Source of the DNA: Streptosporangiaceae bacterium NEAU-GS5
GTDB taxonomy: Bacteria; Actinomycetota; Actinomycetes; Streptosporangiales; Streptosporangiaceae
Length of the DNA: 64,000 nucleotides
NCBI GenBank assembly: GCA_017592665.1
Contig: JAGFNW010000005.1
Coordinates: 186,001-250,000, forward strand
Direction of reading: 5' to 3'
The notes under the pieces are model-generated. The model did not search any database, was not told the origin of the DNA, and worked only from the letters and a program-made list of their open reading frames with translations. Positions 17,101-25,091 of this stretch are shown here, piece after piece. A program made the position numbers and the translations under genes. Positions within the stretch are counted from its first letter, which is position 1. Each line of letters begins with the position of its first letter.

Positions 17101-18188
17101 ACCACACCATCGGCATCTGGGACGCCATCACCGGCGACCAACTCCACCAACTCACGGGGCACACGGCCTGGGTCAGAGCCATATGCCCGATGCGGCTCGG
17201 CGACCGCACCCTGCTCGCCACCACATCCGACGATCACACGGTGCGCATCTGGGACCCCGCCACCGGCACCCCACTCCGCCAACTCACCGAACAGGCCGGA
17301 TCCGTCAACGGCGTGTGCTCGCTCCGCCTGGCGGACCGCGAGCTGTTCGCCACCGGCTCCCACGATCACACGGTACGGATCTGGGATCCCACCACAGGCG
17401 CCCAACTGCGCCAGCTCAGCGGCCACGGCAGTTCCGTGACCGCGATCTGCGCGCTGCGGCTCGGCGACCGCACCCTGCTCGCCTCCGCCTCCAGTGATCA
17501 CACGGTCCGCATCTGGGATCCCGGCACCGGCGCTCAAGTCCACCAACTGAACGACCACACCACCTGGATACGGGCCATGTGCGCGCTGCGCCTCGGCGAG
17601 CGCACCCTGCTCGCCACCGGCTCCGACGACGAGACCGTACGCATCTGGGACCCCGCCACCGGCACCCAGCTCCACCAGCTCAAGGGCCACACGGGCGCCG
17701 TGATCGCGCTCTGCACGCTGCGGCTCGGCGACCGCACCCTGCTGGCCACCGGCTCCTACGACGAGTCCCTGCGCATCTGGGACCCCGCGACCGCCACGCG
17801 GCTGACGCGACTCGACGGCCACACGGGCGGGGTGAACGCGCTCTGCACGCTACGGCTCGGCGACCGCACCCTGCTCGCCATCGGCTCCTACGACGGAACC
17901 CTGAGCATCTGGGACCCCACCACTGACGAACAGCTACCGGGACTCACCGGCCACACGGGCGCGGTGAACGGGGTCTGCGCCATCCGCAGAGGCGAGCGCG
18001 ACCTGCTCGCCTCCTGGTCGAACGACCGGACGGTGCGCATCTGGGATCTCGAGACGGCCAGAGAGCAACTCGCCATCCCCGTCCACTATCGGCCGATCGC
18101 CGCGGCCGTCATCGGGGCGACCCTTGTGGTCGGACTCGATGGCGGCCTTCTCGGCGTTTCACTCGACCCCATGCTGGGACGTTCGTAG
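14121..18188 (+). CDS. Trypsin-like protease / STAND NTPase / WD40-repeat protein
   Basis: A 1355-residue three-part protein. Residues 1-205 are a trypsin-like serine protease domain with H42 (in T-C-A-H-V-L), D84 (in D-D-D-A-A-M) and S160 (in G-F-S-G-S-G) as apparent triad. Residues about 245-620 are a P-loop STAND-type NTPase: Walker A G-S-P-G-V-G-K-S at 281-288 and Walker B F-N-V-I-I-D-A-L-D-E-A at 368-378. Residues 751-1321 contain 13 WD40 repeats of 43-44 residues, then a degenerate fourteenth, enough for two seven-bladed propellers. There is no signal peptide. Proteins of this build belong to NTP-dependent conflict systems in multicellular bacteria: the repeats sense, the STAND module oligomerises and the protease is the effector (family knowledge). 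The trigger and target here are unknown. Confidence 0.88.
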   Translation: MTSPPAPDRSPWVAAIFESESGGHPIGTGVVVDTRRILTCAHVLMNGDSQRTHVWVEFPHAHRAPDGRWPAAPSTVAYELPDDDAAMLLLDHPVHASIAPARIRCLDPDELKRGRRWWAFGFPDGDEYGDSATGIIGEILRRGWVRLQCDSLEPLSRGFSGSGVWSEDYEAVVALIVQADPAKSRARAITLYRVSRCLDPEKLTELDHWSLADGDAEDLAAWGWSLQHDPEGVRHWRPRARGVTVDTERGYRFQGRTTALTEIVDWLLRPNPQRRALVVTGSPGVGKSAVLGRIVTTADPKIRAVLPADDTGVKAPQGSVGCAVHAKGKTAMVIATEIAKAASVSLPVHPEDLPPALQAAFKEPKRRFNVIIDALDEAADPAEARAVITRIVLPLVETCAEVGVQVAVGSRRHNADGDLIGELGHAEIIDLDVPHYIDEDDLIHYAKATLQLTGDRRPSNPYNDDAVAGPVAARIAALADGNFLLTGLIARTHGLYDDAAVPPAQIAFSKVSGLREALGEYVSRGSAGQLIPAELALTALAMAEAPGFPLELWRAAIEALSGPTVDDRELLTFARSSMANFLVETSDSDNTTTFRLFHQALNDALLAARAQPDRVSDERAITTAFTQVGRRSGWTNIPAYLLRSLPGHAARAGLIAHLATDNEYLLHADLPRLTTAVVAANAANLRQRMRLLQVTRLAADAPPSQRAAMFSVTEAIDSLDPQFMTGERPTPYRAIWATITPHTELNRLNGHTAPVNGLCALRLNDRDLLATGSDDHTVRIWDPTTGAQLHQLGHSGWVNAVCALPQGDRDLLASASHDQTVRIWDPATGAQLRQLTGHAGWVNAVCALRLDDRDLLVTASTDQTVRIWDPATGDQLHQLTGHSGWVNAVCALRLDDRDLLVTTSTDQTVRIWDPTTGDQLHQLTGYTGPANAICALELGDRTLLAAASTDHTIGIWDPATGDQLHQLTGYTGWIRVMCALQLGDRALLATASTDHTIGIWDAITGDQLHQLTGHTAWVRAICPMRLGDRTLLATTSDDHTVRIWDPATGTPLRQLTEQAGSVNGVCSLRLADRELFATGSHDHTVRIWDPTTGAQLRQLSGHGSSVTAICALRLGDRTLLASASSDHTVRIWDPGTGAQVHQLNDHTTWIRAMCALRLGERTLLATGSDDETVRIWDPATGTQLHQLKGHTGAVIALCTLRLGDRTLLATGSYDESLRIWDPATATRLTRLDGHTGGVNALCTLRLGDRTLLAIGSYDGTLSIWDPTTDEQLPGLTGHTGAVNGVCAIRRGERDLLASWSNDRTVRIWDLETAREQLAIPVHYRPIAAAVIGATLVVGLDGGLLGVSLDPMLGRS
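16371..18083 (+). repeat. Thirteen tandem 132-bp WD40-coding repeats
   Basis: Thirteen consecutive repeat units begin with a His/Tyr/Gln codon and encode the pattern x-x-G-x-V-N-x-x-C-A-L-R-L-x-D-R-x-L-L then T-V-R-I-W-D-P-x-T-G. Unit 1 is 129 bp and units 2-13 are 132 bp, from 16371, 16500, 16632 and so on to 17952. Units 3 and 4 share 57 identical consecutive bases (16637-16693 and 16769-16825), pointing to recent duplication or conversion. A degenerate partial unit follows to 18185. Confidence 0.9.
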
Positions 18189-18217
18189 CCGGTCGACGGG
18201 ATCGGCGGGCAGGGGTC

Positions 18218-19903
18218 CTACCGCCCGAGCAGGGCCCGGGTCAGGGCCAGGTGACGGTCGCCCGAGCCGTACGCCATGCGGGCGGCGGGGCGCGGCTCGG
18301 GCAGGCCCGGGCAGACGGCGTCGGGGCCGCGGGCAGCGAGCCGGCGTGGCGCGGCCAGCGCGTCGCGCAGGTAGTCGGCCAGATAGCGGTCGACGCAGGC
18401 GTTGCCACCGAGGGACACGCCGTGGTTTCCGCCCGGCTCGGTGACCAGCCGCGCGGTCGGGAAGAGCCCGCGGACGTCCAAGGCTCCCGGATATGGCGTG
18501 GCGGCGTCGTGCCGGGACTGGATGAGCAGCACGGGCGGCAGGTCGGCCGAGCCGACGTGGGGCGGGGTCAGCGCGTGCTCGGGCCAGAAGGCGCAGGGCG
18601 CGTTGTAGACGGCGTTCGGCCACGCCATGAACGGCGCGTGCGCGGCGACGCGGGTGGTGTCGCGCCGCCAGCGGTCCCAGTCGCGGGGCCAGGGGGCGTC
18701 GTGGCACTGGATGCCGAGATAGACGGCGTATCCGTTCTCGGCGCCGGGGCCGTTGTCGGCGATGTCGCGGTAAGCCTGGACCAGCGGCGCGGTATCGCCG
18801 TTTCGGACGTACGCGGAGAAGGCGGCGGCAAGGGTGGGCCAGACATTGTCGGTGTAGCCGCCGACGGTGTAGGTGTCGTCGAGTTCGCTGGGGCCGACCA
18901 CGTCTCCGGCCGGGCGCCGGCCGAGCCGGTCGCGCATGGCATACCAGGCGAAGGAGACGTCCTGGGATGAGGTGCCGAGCCGGTAGATGGCGTCGTTCTT
19001 CGCCACCCAGGCGAGAAAGTCGCGGTGCCGCCGGTCGAAGGCGTAATCCTGGTTGATGTTGGCGTCATACCAGACGTCGCCCGGGTCGACCACGCTGTCG
19101 AGGACCAGCCGGCGCACATGCGCGGGGAACATGGTCGCGTAGACCGAGCCGAGATAGGTGCCGTACGAGTAGCCCAGGTAGCTGATCTTGTCTTCGCCGA
19201 GGGCCTGACGGATGGCGTCCATGTCACGGACCGCGTTCTCGGTCGTCAGGTAGGGCAGGAACCAGCCCCAGTGGTCGCCGCAGGCCTGCGCGTACTGCTG
19301 GGCCCTGGCCAGGAGCGCGGTCTCGTCGGCCGGGCTCCGCGGCACGCTGTCCAGGCGCGGCGGCGCGTAGTAGCGCTCGGCGTCGACGCAGGTCATGCTC
19401 GGGGTGCTGGCGCCGACTCCGCGCGGGTCGAATCCGATCACGTCGTAACGCGCGGCGACGTCGGCCGGCAGCGCCGAGGCGACGTATTCGGCAAGGCGCA
19501 GGCCGGAGGCCCCCGGGCCGCCCGGGTTGACCAGCAGCACACCGAGGTGGTTGGCGTCGCGGGAGACCGAGCCCCGGATCCGGTTGACGGCGAGCTTGAT
19601 CTGCTGCCCCTCCGGCTCGGCATAGTCGAGCGGGACGCGGACCGTGGCGCATTCCACCGCCGGCTGGGACGGCTCGGCCGGCCGCGACAGGCCGATCCCG
19701 CTCAGCACCGAGCCGAGCGCGCCGGCCGATGACCCGGGCGCGGCGCACGGCCCCCAGATCAGCCCGCGGCCGCCGGCCGAACCGACGTCAAAACCGGCTT
19801 CAAGACCTGCCGCTTCGGCCTGTGGAACCCCGGTGAGAAGGGCGGACACCAGGACCGGGACACTCGCGATCACTCCGACGACTCGCTTCACGCGGGCCAG
19901 CAT
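18218..19903 (-). CDS. Secreted alpha/beta-hydrolase, tripeptidyl-aminopeptidase (S33/TAP) type
   Basis: A 561-residue exported hydrolase. The N-terminal signal peptide has a basic start, a hydrophobic core V-I-A-S-V-P-V-L-V-S-A-L-L and an A-E-A-A cleavage site near residue 31. N-P-G-G-P-G-A-S-G (about 126-134) forms the oxyanion region, the nucleophile is S246 in G-Y-S-Y-G-T, and the TAP-like C-terminal domain ends with an S-R-H-D-A-A-T-P motif and the catalytic histidine in G-G-N-H-G-V-S. The family removes N-terminal di- or tripeptides extracellularly. It lies between the plus-strand protease-STAND gene and ispG; the 76-bp gap to ispG makes shared regulation uncertain. Confidence 0.88.
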   Translation of the reverse strand: MLARVKRVVGVIASVPVLVSALLTGVPQAEAAGLEAGFDVGSAGGRGLIWGPCAAPGSSAGALGSVLSGIGLSRPAEPSQPAVECATVRVPLDYAEPEGQQIKLAVNRIRGSVSRDANHLGVLLVNPGGPGASGLRLAEYVASALPADVAARYDVIGFDPRGVGASTPSMTCVDAERYYAPPRLDSVPRSPADETALLARAQQYAQACGDHWGWFLPYLTTENAVRDMDAIRQALGEDKISYLGYSYGTYLGSVYATMFPAHVRRLVLDSVVDPGDVWYDANINQDYAFDRRHRDFLAWVAKNDAIYRLGTSSQDVSFAWYAMRDRLGRRPAGDVVGPSELDDTYTVGGYTDNVWPTLAAAFSAYVRNGDTAPLVQAYRDIADNGPGAENGYAVYLGIQCHDAPWPRDWDRWRRDTTRVAAHAPFMAWPNAVYNAPCAFWPEHALTPPHVGSADLPPVLLIQSRHDAATPYPGALDVRGLFPTARLVTEPGGNHGVSLGGNACVDRYLADYLRDALAAPRRLAARGPDAVCPGLPEPRPAARMAYGSGDRHLALTRALLGR

Positions 19904-19979
19904 CCCGAAGTGATCGCGGCGTCACTCGGCGTACACACCAAGAATTGCCACTATGTAGCCAAGAGATTGCTCTCTGTAA

Positions 19980-21146
19980 TTACCCCACGACTACCTGGGG
20001 ACCGGGAGCGTCGTCGTCGTCGACGTCAACGTCGACGCCCATCTCCTCGGCCATGCGGAGCGCCTCCTCGATCAGCGTCTCCACGATCTGCGACTCGGGG
20101 ACGGTCTTGATGACCTCGCCCCGCACGAAGATCTGGCCCTTGCCGTTGCCGGAGGCGACGCCCAGGTCGGCCTCACGGGCCTCGCCGGGGCCGTTGACCA
20201 CGCAGCCCATGACCGCGACCCGCAGCGGCACCTTCAGCCCGTCGAGGCCCGCGTGGACCTGGTCGGCGAGTGTGTAGACGTCGACCTGGGCGCGGCCGCA
20301 GGACGGGCAGGACACGATCTCAAGCCCGCGCTTGCGGAGGTTGAGCGACTCGAGGATCTGGATGCCGACCTTGACCTCCTCGACCGGCGGGGCCGACAGG
20401 GAGACGCGGATCGTGTCGCCGATGCCCTCGGCCAGCAGCGCGCCGAAGGCCACCGACGACTTGATCGTGCCCTGGAAGGCCGGGCCGGCCTCGGTCACCC
20501 CGAGGTGCAGCGGATAGTCGCACTTCTGCGCCAGCAGCCGATAAGCCTGGACCATCACGACCGGGTCGTTGTGCTTGACCGAGATCTTGATGTCGCGGAA
20601 GTCGTGCTCCTCGAACAGCGAGCACTCCCACAGCGCCGACTCGACCAGCGCCTCAGGGGTGGCCTTGCCGTACTTCTGGAGCAGGCGCGGGTCGAGCGAG
20701 CCGGCGTTGACGCCGATGCGGATGGGCACGCCGTGGTCCTTGGCGGCCCGCGCGATCTCGCCGACCTTGTCGTCGAACTTCTTGATGTTGCCCGGGTTGA
20801 CCCGCACCGCGGCGCAGCCGGCTTCGATGGCGGCGAAGACGTACTTGGGCTGGAAGTGGATGTCGGCGATCACGGGGATCTGGGACTTGCGCGCGATGGT
20901 CGGCAGGGCGTCGGCGTCGTCCTGGGACGGCACGGCCACCCGGACGATCTGACAGCCGGACGCGGTGAGTTCGGCGATCTGCTGCAGGGTCGCGTTGACG
21001 TCGGAGGTGAGGGTCGTGGTCATGGACTGGACGCTGATCGGGGCGTCGCCGCCCACCGGAACCGCCCCGACCATGATCTGCCGGGACGCCCTCCGGAGGG
21101 CGATCGGCTTGATCGGAACGGAGGGGATCCCGAGATCGACAGACAT
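19980..21146 (-). CDS. ispG: 4-hydroxy-3-methylbut-2-en-1-yl diphosphate synthase (flavodoxin), IspG/GcpE
   Basis: A 388-residue IspG, the [4Fe-4S] enzyme converting methylerythritol cyclodiphosphate to HMBPP in the MEP isoprenoid pathway. It opens with M-S-V-D-L-G-I-P and has [11 protein letters not shown] in the TIM barrel, V-R-V-N-P-G-N-I substrate-site residues, and the cluster cysteines in S-C-P-S-C-G-R and [10 protein letters not shown]. Length matches actinobacterial IspG. The ATG at 21146 fits the family start; the frame runs upstream into dxr-antisense sequence that is not coding. It lies 68 bp downstream of dxr and is likely co-transcribed with it. The site-2-protease gene commonly found between the two is absent. 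Confidence 0.97.
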   Translation of the reverse strand: MSVDLGIPSVPIKPIALRRASRQIMVGAVPVGGDAPISVQSMTTTLTSDVNATLQQIAELTASGCQIVRVAVPSQDDADALPTIARKSQIPVIADIHFQPKYVFAAIEAGCAAVRVNPGNIKKFDDKVGEIARAAKDHGVPIRIGVNAGSLDPRLLQKYGKATPEALVESALWECSLFEEHDFRDIKISVKHNDPVVMVQAYRLLAQKCDYPLHLGVTEAGPAFQGTIKSSVAFGALLAEGIGDTIRVSLSAPPVEEVKVGIQILESLNLRKRGLEIVSCPSCGRAQVDVYTLADQVHAGLDGLKVPLRVAVMGCVVNGPGEAREADLGVASGNGKGQIFVRGEVIKTVPESQIVETLIEEALRMAEEMGVDVDVDDDDAPGPQVVVG

Positions 21147-21214
21147 TGTCAGCACCTTTGCTGAGTCGCTGCGCCGCCACCCCCGACAGGTGGCGCGGTC
21201 CCTCAAGTTTACGG

Positions 21215-22393
21215 TTACCTCACCAGCAGGCGGGCCTCTCCCCGCGCCCAGTCGTCGGCCGCCAGCACCTCTTCTACCGATTCGGCCGGACCTGTCCGGT
21301 GACGAGAAACCACCTCGGCGACCGTGTCGACGATTCCGAGGAACGGCAGGGCGCCTTTCCTGAACGCCTCCACGCAGACCTCGTTGGCCGCGTTGTAGAC
21401 CGCGGGGGCCGTGCCGCCCTGCCGGCCGACGTGGCGGGCGAGCGCGACCGACGGGAAGGCCGAGTCGTCGAGCGGGTCGAACGTCCAGGTGTGCGACGCC
21501 GTCCAGTCGACCGCGGGGGCGGCGTCGGCGACCCGCTCGGGGAAGCCGAGCGCCAGCGCGATCGGCAGCCGCATGTCGGGCGGGCTCGCCTGGGCGATGG
21601 TCGAGCCGTCGGTGAACTCGACCATGGAGTGGATCACCGACTGCGGGTGCACGACGACCTCGATCCGGTCGAAGGGGATGTCGAACAGCAGATGCGCCTC
21701 GATCACCTCCAGGCCCTTGTTGACGAGCGTGGCCGAGTTGATCGTGATGACCGGGCCCATGCTCCAGGTGGGATGGTTGAGCGCCATCTCCGGAGTGACG
21801 TCGGCCAGCTCGGCGCGGGTGCGCCCGCGAAACGGCCCGCCGCTCGCGGTCACCACCAGCCGCCGCACCGGTTTCACCGAGAATCCGCCGGGCCCGGCCG
21901 CCCACAGGCACTGCATCAGCGCCGCGTGCTCGGAGTCGACCGGGATCAGGCGGCCCGGCCGGGCCAGCCGTTTGACCAGCGGCCCACCGATGATCAGCGA
22001 CTCCTTGTTGGCCAGCGCCAGCACCCGATCGGCCTCGAGCGCGGCCAGCGTCGAGGTGAGGCCGAGCGCGCCGGTGATCCCGTTGAGCACGACGTCGGCC
22101 TCGCGAGCGGCCAGCTCGGCCACGCCCTCGGGGCCGGCAAGGACCTCCGGTGCGGCGCCCGCGGCGGCCAGAGCCGCTCTGAGGGCGGGGACCGCGGCGG
22201 GGTCGGCCACGGCCACGGCCGTCGCGCCGAACTCGGCCGCCTGACGGGCCAGCAGGTCGGCCTGGCCGCCGCCGGCCGCCAGCGCGCGCACCTGGAAGCG
22301 GGCGGGGTTGCGGGCGATCACGTCCAGGGCCTGTGTGCCGATCGAGCCGGTCGATCCGAGCACCGTCACCGTACGCGTTGCTGAAGACGTCAC
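21215..22393 (-). CDS. dxr: 1-deoxy-D-xylulose-5-phosphate reductoisomerase
   Basis: A 392-residue Dxr, which makes MEP from DXP with NADPH. The Rossmann motif [11 protein letters not shown] is at 9-19, followed by [11 protein letters not shown] near 122, the P-V-D-S-E-H-A-A metal/substrate motif near 144-151, and the flexible-loop region around the tryptophan of [11 protein letters not shown] 22393 (V-T-S-S-A-T-R-T) is preferred; ATG 22402 three residues earlier is possible, but GAGGAG lies too close to it. It heads the dxr-ispG pair. The upstream neighbour is a divergent secreted protease rather than the usual cell-division or lipid genes. Confidence 0.96.
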   Translation of the reverse strand: MTSSATRTVTVLGSTGSIGTQALDVIARNPARFQVRALAAGGGQADLLARQAAEFGATAVAVADPAAVPALRAALAAAGAAPEVLAGPEGVAELAAREADVVLNGITGALGLTSTLAALEADRVLALANKESLIIGGPLVKRLARPGRLIPVDSEHAALMQCLWAAGPGGFSVKPVRRLVVTASGGPFRGRTRAELADVTPEMALNHPTWSMGPVITINSATLVNKGLEVIEAHLLFDIPFDRIEVVVHPQSVIHSMVEFTDGSTIAQASPPDMRLPIALALGFPERVADAAPAVDWTASHTWTFDPLDDSAFPSVALARHVGRQGGTAPAVYNAANEVCVEAFRKGALPFLGIVDTVAEVVSRHRTGPAESVEEVLAADDWARGEARLLVR

Positions 22394-22538
22394 GCCCCCC
22401 ATTCTCCTCGTTGCGCCTGTGACCCCAGGGAAACCAGTCCCTTGGTGTCCGAATCTCCCCATACCCGAATGCAATAGTCATGAGAAATCCGCATAAGCCG
22501 CTGGCTACCTTCGAGCGCATCGATCACCGGAGGTATCC

Positions 22539-23579
22539 ATGCTGAACCGTTCGGCCCGACGTTTCGCCGCCTTGGCGGTGCCGACCCTGGCCGTCGGCAC
22601 GGCCGCTCTGATCCCGACCGCGAACGCGCAGGCGTCCGCCCCGACCCCAAAGCCCGTGGTGTACGTCGCCGCGGACTCCAAGACCGAGCAGAGCCACGTC
22701 AAGACCTACTGGACCGAATCCCGCATGGAGGACGCGGAGCCGCTGGACGCGCCCGACGCGACCGCGCGCCGCTTCGCCGCGACGGCCGCCATCGTCGACC
22801 CGGGCAAGGCCAAGCCGTCGACCATCGCACCGACGCTCACCACCGACGCCTCGGCCGCGACCGCCGCCCTCGCCCGCAACACCTCCGGCTCGTCCTGGAC
22901 GGGCGGCGGCGCCATCACCAAGACCGCCGGCCGGGTCTTCTTCACGATCACCACGGGCGCCGACGCCGGGCGCAACGCCTCGTGCTCCGGCAACGCCGTC
23001 ACCAGCAACAACGAGAGCGTCGTGATCACCGCAGGGCACTGCGTCAAGCTGAGCGGCGGCTTCCACAGCAACTGGGCCTTCGTGCCCGGCTACAACAACG
23101 GCAACCGCCCGTACGGCACCTGGCCGGCGACCACGCTGCTCACGACGCCGCAGTGGAACGCGAGCGAGGACATGAACTTCGACGTGGCCGCGGCCGTGGT
23201 GGCCCCGTTGAACGGCAGGACCCTCACCGACGTCGTGGGCGGCCAGGGCGTGGCCTTCAACCAGCCGCGCAGCCGGCAGATGTACGGTTTCGGCTATCCG
23301 GCGGCGGCGCCGTACGACGGATCGCGGCTGGTCTACTGCGCCGGGCGCGCCTTCGACGACTTCCTGCTCTCCGACGACCTCGGGCTCAACTGCAACATGA
23401 CGGGCGGCGCGAGCGGCGGCCCGTGGTTCATCAGCTTCAACGAGAACACCGGGGCCGGGCTGCTGAACTCGGTCAACAGCTTCAAGTACAACTTCGCGGA
23501 CTTCTGGATGTTCGGACCGTACTTCGGCCCGGAGGCGCAGGCCGTCTACAACGCGGCCCAGAACGCCTCACTCACCTAA
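22539..23579 (+). CDS. Secreted trypsin-like serine protease
   Basis: A 346-residue exported S1-type protease. The signal peptide covers residues 1 to about 32 (cleavage near A-N-A-Q-A). A pro-region rich in A/T/D of about 100 residues follows, then a catalytic domain with H167 (V-V-I-T-A-G-H-C), D215 (N-F-D-V-A) and S292 (G-G-A-S-G-G-P-W). Two cysteines near the His and one near 267 suggest disulfides. GGAGG about 6 nt upstream supports ATG 22539. A paralogue follows 51 bp downstream with the same H-D-S spacing, so the pair arose by tandem duplication. Role in extracellular proteolysis is inferred. Confidence 0.9.
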   Translation: MLNRSARRFAALAVPTLAVGTAALIPTANAQASAPTPKPVVYVAADSKTEQSHVKTYWTESRMEDAEPLDAPDATARRFAATAAIVDPGKAKPSTIAPTLTTDASAATAALARNTSGSSWTGGGAITKTAGRVFFTITTGADAGRNASCSGNAVTSNNESVVITAGHCVKLSGGFHSNWAFVPGYNNGNRPYGTWPATTLLTTPQWNASEDMNFDVAAAVVAPLNGRTLTDVVGGQGVAFNQPRSRQMYGFGYPAAAPYDGSRLVYCAGRAFDDFLLSDDLGLNCNMTGGASGGPWFISFNENTGAGLLNSVNSFKYNFADFWMFGPYFGPEAQAVYNAAQNASLT

Positions 23580-23630
23580 TTTACCGAAAGTATCCGCAAC
23601 AACACGGGGTGTAGTTCAAACTCTTTGAGC

Positions 23631-24605
23631 ATGAGTCCGAGCTTCCCCCCTGTCTCAGCCATCTCATCGTGGATCGCCGGTGTCCCGCTTCTCGCCGGGC
23701 TGTTGGGAGCGCCTTCCTCCGCTCCCCACGGCCCGGCGGTCGCACATTCATCAGATGTCGTCGAACATCTGGCCGCCGCCCAGACGCGCGCTTACTGGAC
23801 ACCCGAGCGAATGGCCCACGCCCTGCCCATCGACCTGCTCGGCCCGCTCAAGCAGGCGCTCGGCGAGACCACCGCGACGCGCCGCACGCAGGGCGCCCGC
23901 CCGGCCTCGGTCCCCGAGGCCGCCACCAGCAGCGCGCGGTGGGCCGCCGGAGGCGCGGTCGCGCGCACCACCGGCCGGGTCTTCCTCACGATGGACGGAT
24001 CCGACTTCGTCTGCTCGGCGAGCGCCCTCCGAAGCGCCAACCGCGACGTCGTGGTCACCGCCGGGCACTGCGTCAAGAACGGCTCGGGCGCGTGGGCCGA
24101 GAACTGGACCTTCGTTCCCGGCTATGACGTGGGGCGCAAGCCGTACGGCACCTTCCTGGCGCGGCGCATGTTCGTCGCCGGGCCGTGGTCGCGCATCGGA
24201 GACGACAACTACGACGTCGCCATGGTCGCCGTCGCGCCGAGCGGCGGGCGGCATCTGACCGACCGCGTCGGCGGCCAGGGGATCGGCTTCAACGTGCGGC
24301 GCGGCCAGCGCACGTTCGGCTTCGGCTTCCCGGCCGACCCGCCCTACGACGGCGAGCACCTGGTCTACTGCGCGGGCGGCGCGCACGACGACCCGCACGC
24401 GCTGACCCAGGACCAGGGGGTGCGCTGCGACCTGACGGCCGGGTCGAGCGGCGGGCCGTGGCTGAGCGCGTTCGACGCGTCCACCGGCCAGGGCACGGTC
24501 ACGTCAGTGAGCAGCTTCAAGTACAGCGACGATCACGGCACCATGTACGGCCCCTACTTCGGCGACACGATCAAGGAGCTGTTCGACAGCGCGCAGCGCG
24601 CTTGA
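23631..24605 (+). CDS. Secreted trypsin-like serine protease, tandem paralogue
   Basis: A 324-residue paralogue of the preceding protease. It has a hydrophobic N-terminal export segment (I-A-G-V-P-L-L-A-G-L-L-G-A), the Y-W-T-P-E-R-M motif also seen as Y-W-T-E-S-R-M in its neighbour, and the triad H146 (V-V-T-A-G-H-C), D195 (N-Y-D-V-A) and S273 (G-S-S-G-G-P-W). The pro-region is shorter. ATG 23631 is chosen over TTG 23625; the ribosome site is weak, so expression may rely on read-through from the first gene. Divergence in the pro-regions suggests different activation or targets. Confidence 0.88.
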   Translation: MSPSFPPVSAISSWIAGVPLLAGLLGAPSSAPHGPAVAHSSDVVEHLAAAQTRAYWTPERMAHALPIDLLGPLKQALGETTATRRTQGARPASVPEAATSSARWAAGGAVARTTGRVFLTMDGSDFVCSASALRSANRDVVVTAGHCVKNGSGAWAENWTFVPGYDVGRKPYGTFLARRMFVAGPWSRIGDDNYDVAMVAVAPSGGRHLTDRVGGQGIGFNVRRGQRTFGFGFPADPPYDGEHLVYCAGGAHDDPHALTQDQGVRCDLTAGSSGGPWLSAFDASTGQGTVTSVSSFKYSDDHGTMYGPYFGDTIKELFDSAQRA

Positions 24606-24626
24606 TCGCCGTTTACCGTTTTGGGC

Positions 24627-25091
24627 ATGAAGCTGACGCGGGCCGACTCCACCGACCCGACCGTGAACGAGTTGTGCGTCGAGCAGCAGGCCGAGCTGGC
24701 CGGCCGCGACCTCGACGCGTTCAACGCGACGCCGAAGAAGCTCGACCCGCGGATCGCGTTCGTCGTCGCCTATGTCACAGCCCCTTCCGGCGACCGGGCC
24801 GTCGGTTGCGCGGGCCTGCAGCCGCTCGAGCCCGGGGTCGGCGAGCTCAAGCGGATGTACGTGCGGCCGGATCACCGCAGGAACGGCCTGGCCCGCCTGC
24901 TTCTCGCCGAGATCGAGCGGATGGCGGACGAGCGCGGCATCACCGTCCTGCGGCTGGAGACCGGCCGCGACTTCCACGACGTGGTCGCTCTGTACGTCTC
25001 CAGCGGCTTCTACGAGATCCCCCGCTTCGGCGGATATGTGGACGCCGAGGCGAGCGCCTGCTTCGAGAAACAGCTGCGGCTAGAGGGATAG
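24627..25091 (+). CDS. GNAT-family N-acetyltransferase
   Basis: A 154-residue single-domain GNAT. The acetyl-CoA loop motif L-K-R-M-Y-V-R-P-D-H-R-R-N-G-L-A lies at about 72-87, then L-R-L-E-T-G near 112 and L-Y-V-S-S-G-F-Y near 124-131. ATG 24627 is preferred to the TTG two codons earlier. The 3' end overlaps the end of the convergent aldehyde dehydrogenase gene by 12 nt. The substrate, a small molecule or protein amine, is unknown. Confidence 0.85.
   Translation: MKLTRADSTDPTVNELCVEQQAELAGRDLDAFNATPKKLDPRIAFVVAYVTAPSGDRAVGCAGLQPLEPGVGELKRMYVRPDHRRNGLARLLLAEIERMADERGITVLRLETGRDFHDVVALYVSSGFYEIPRFGGYVDAEASACFEKQLRLEG

Noticed and set aside
16371-18083. Regular 132-bp repeats as a possible CRISPR array
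   Set aside because: Repeats are continuous protein-coding WD40 units with no spacers, and no cas genes are nearby.
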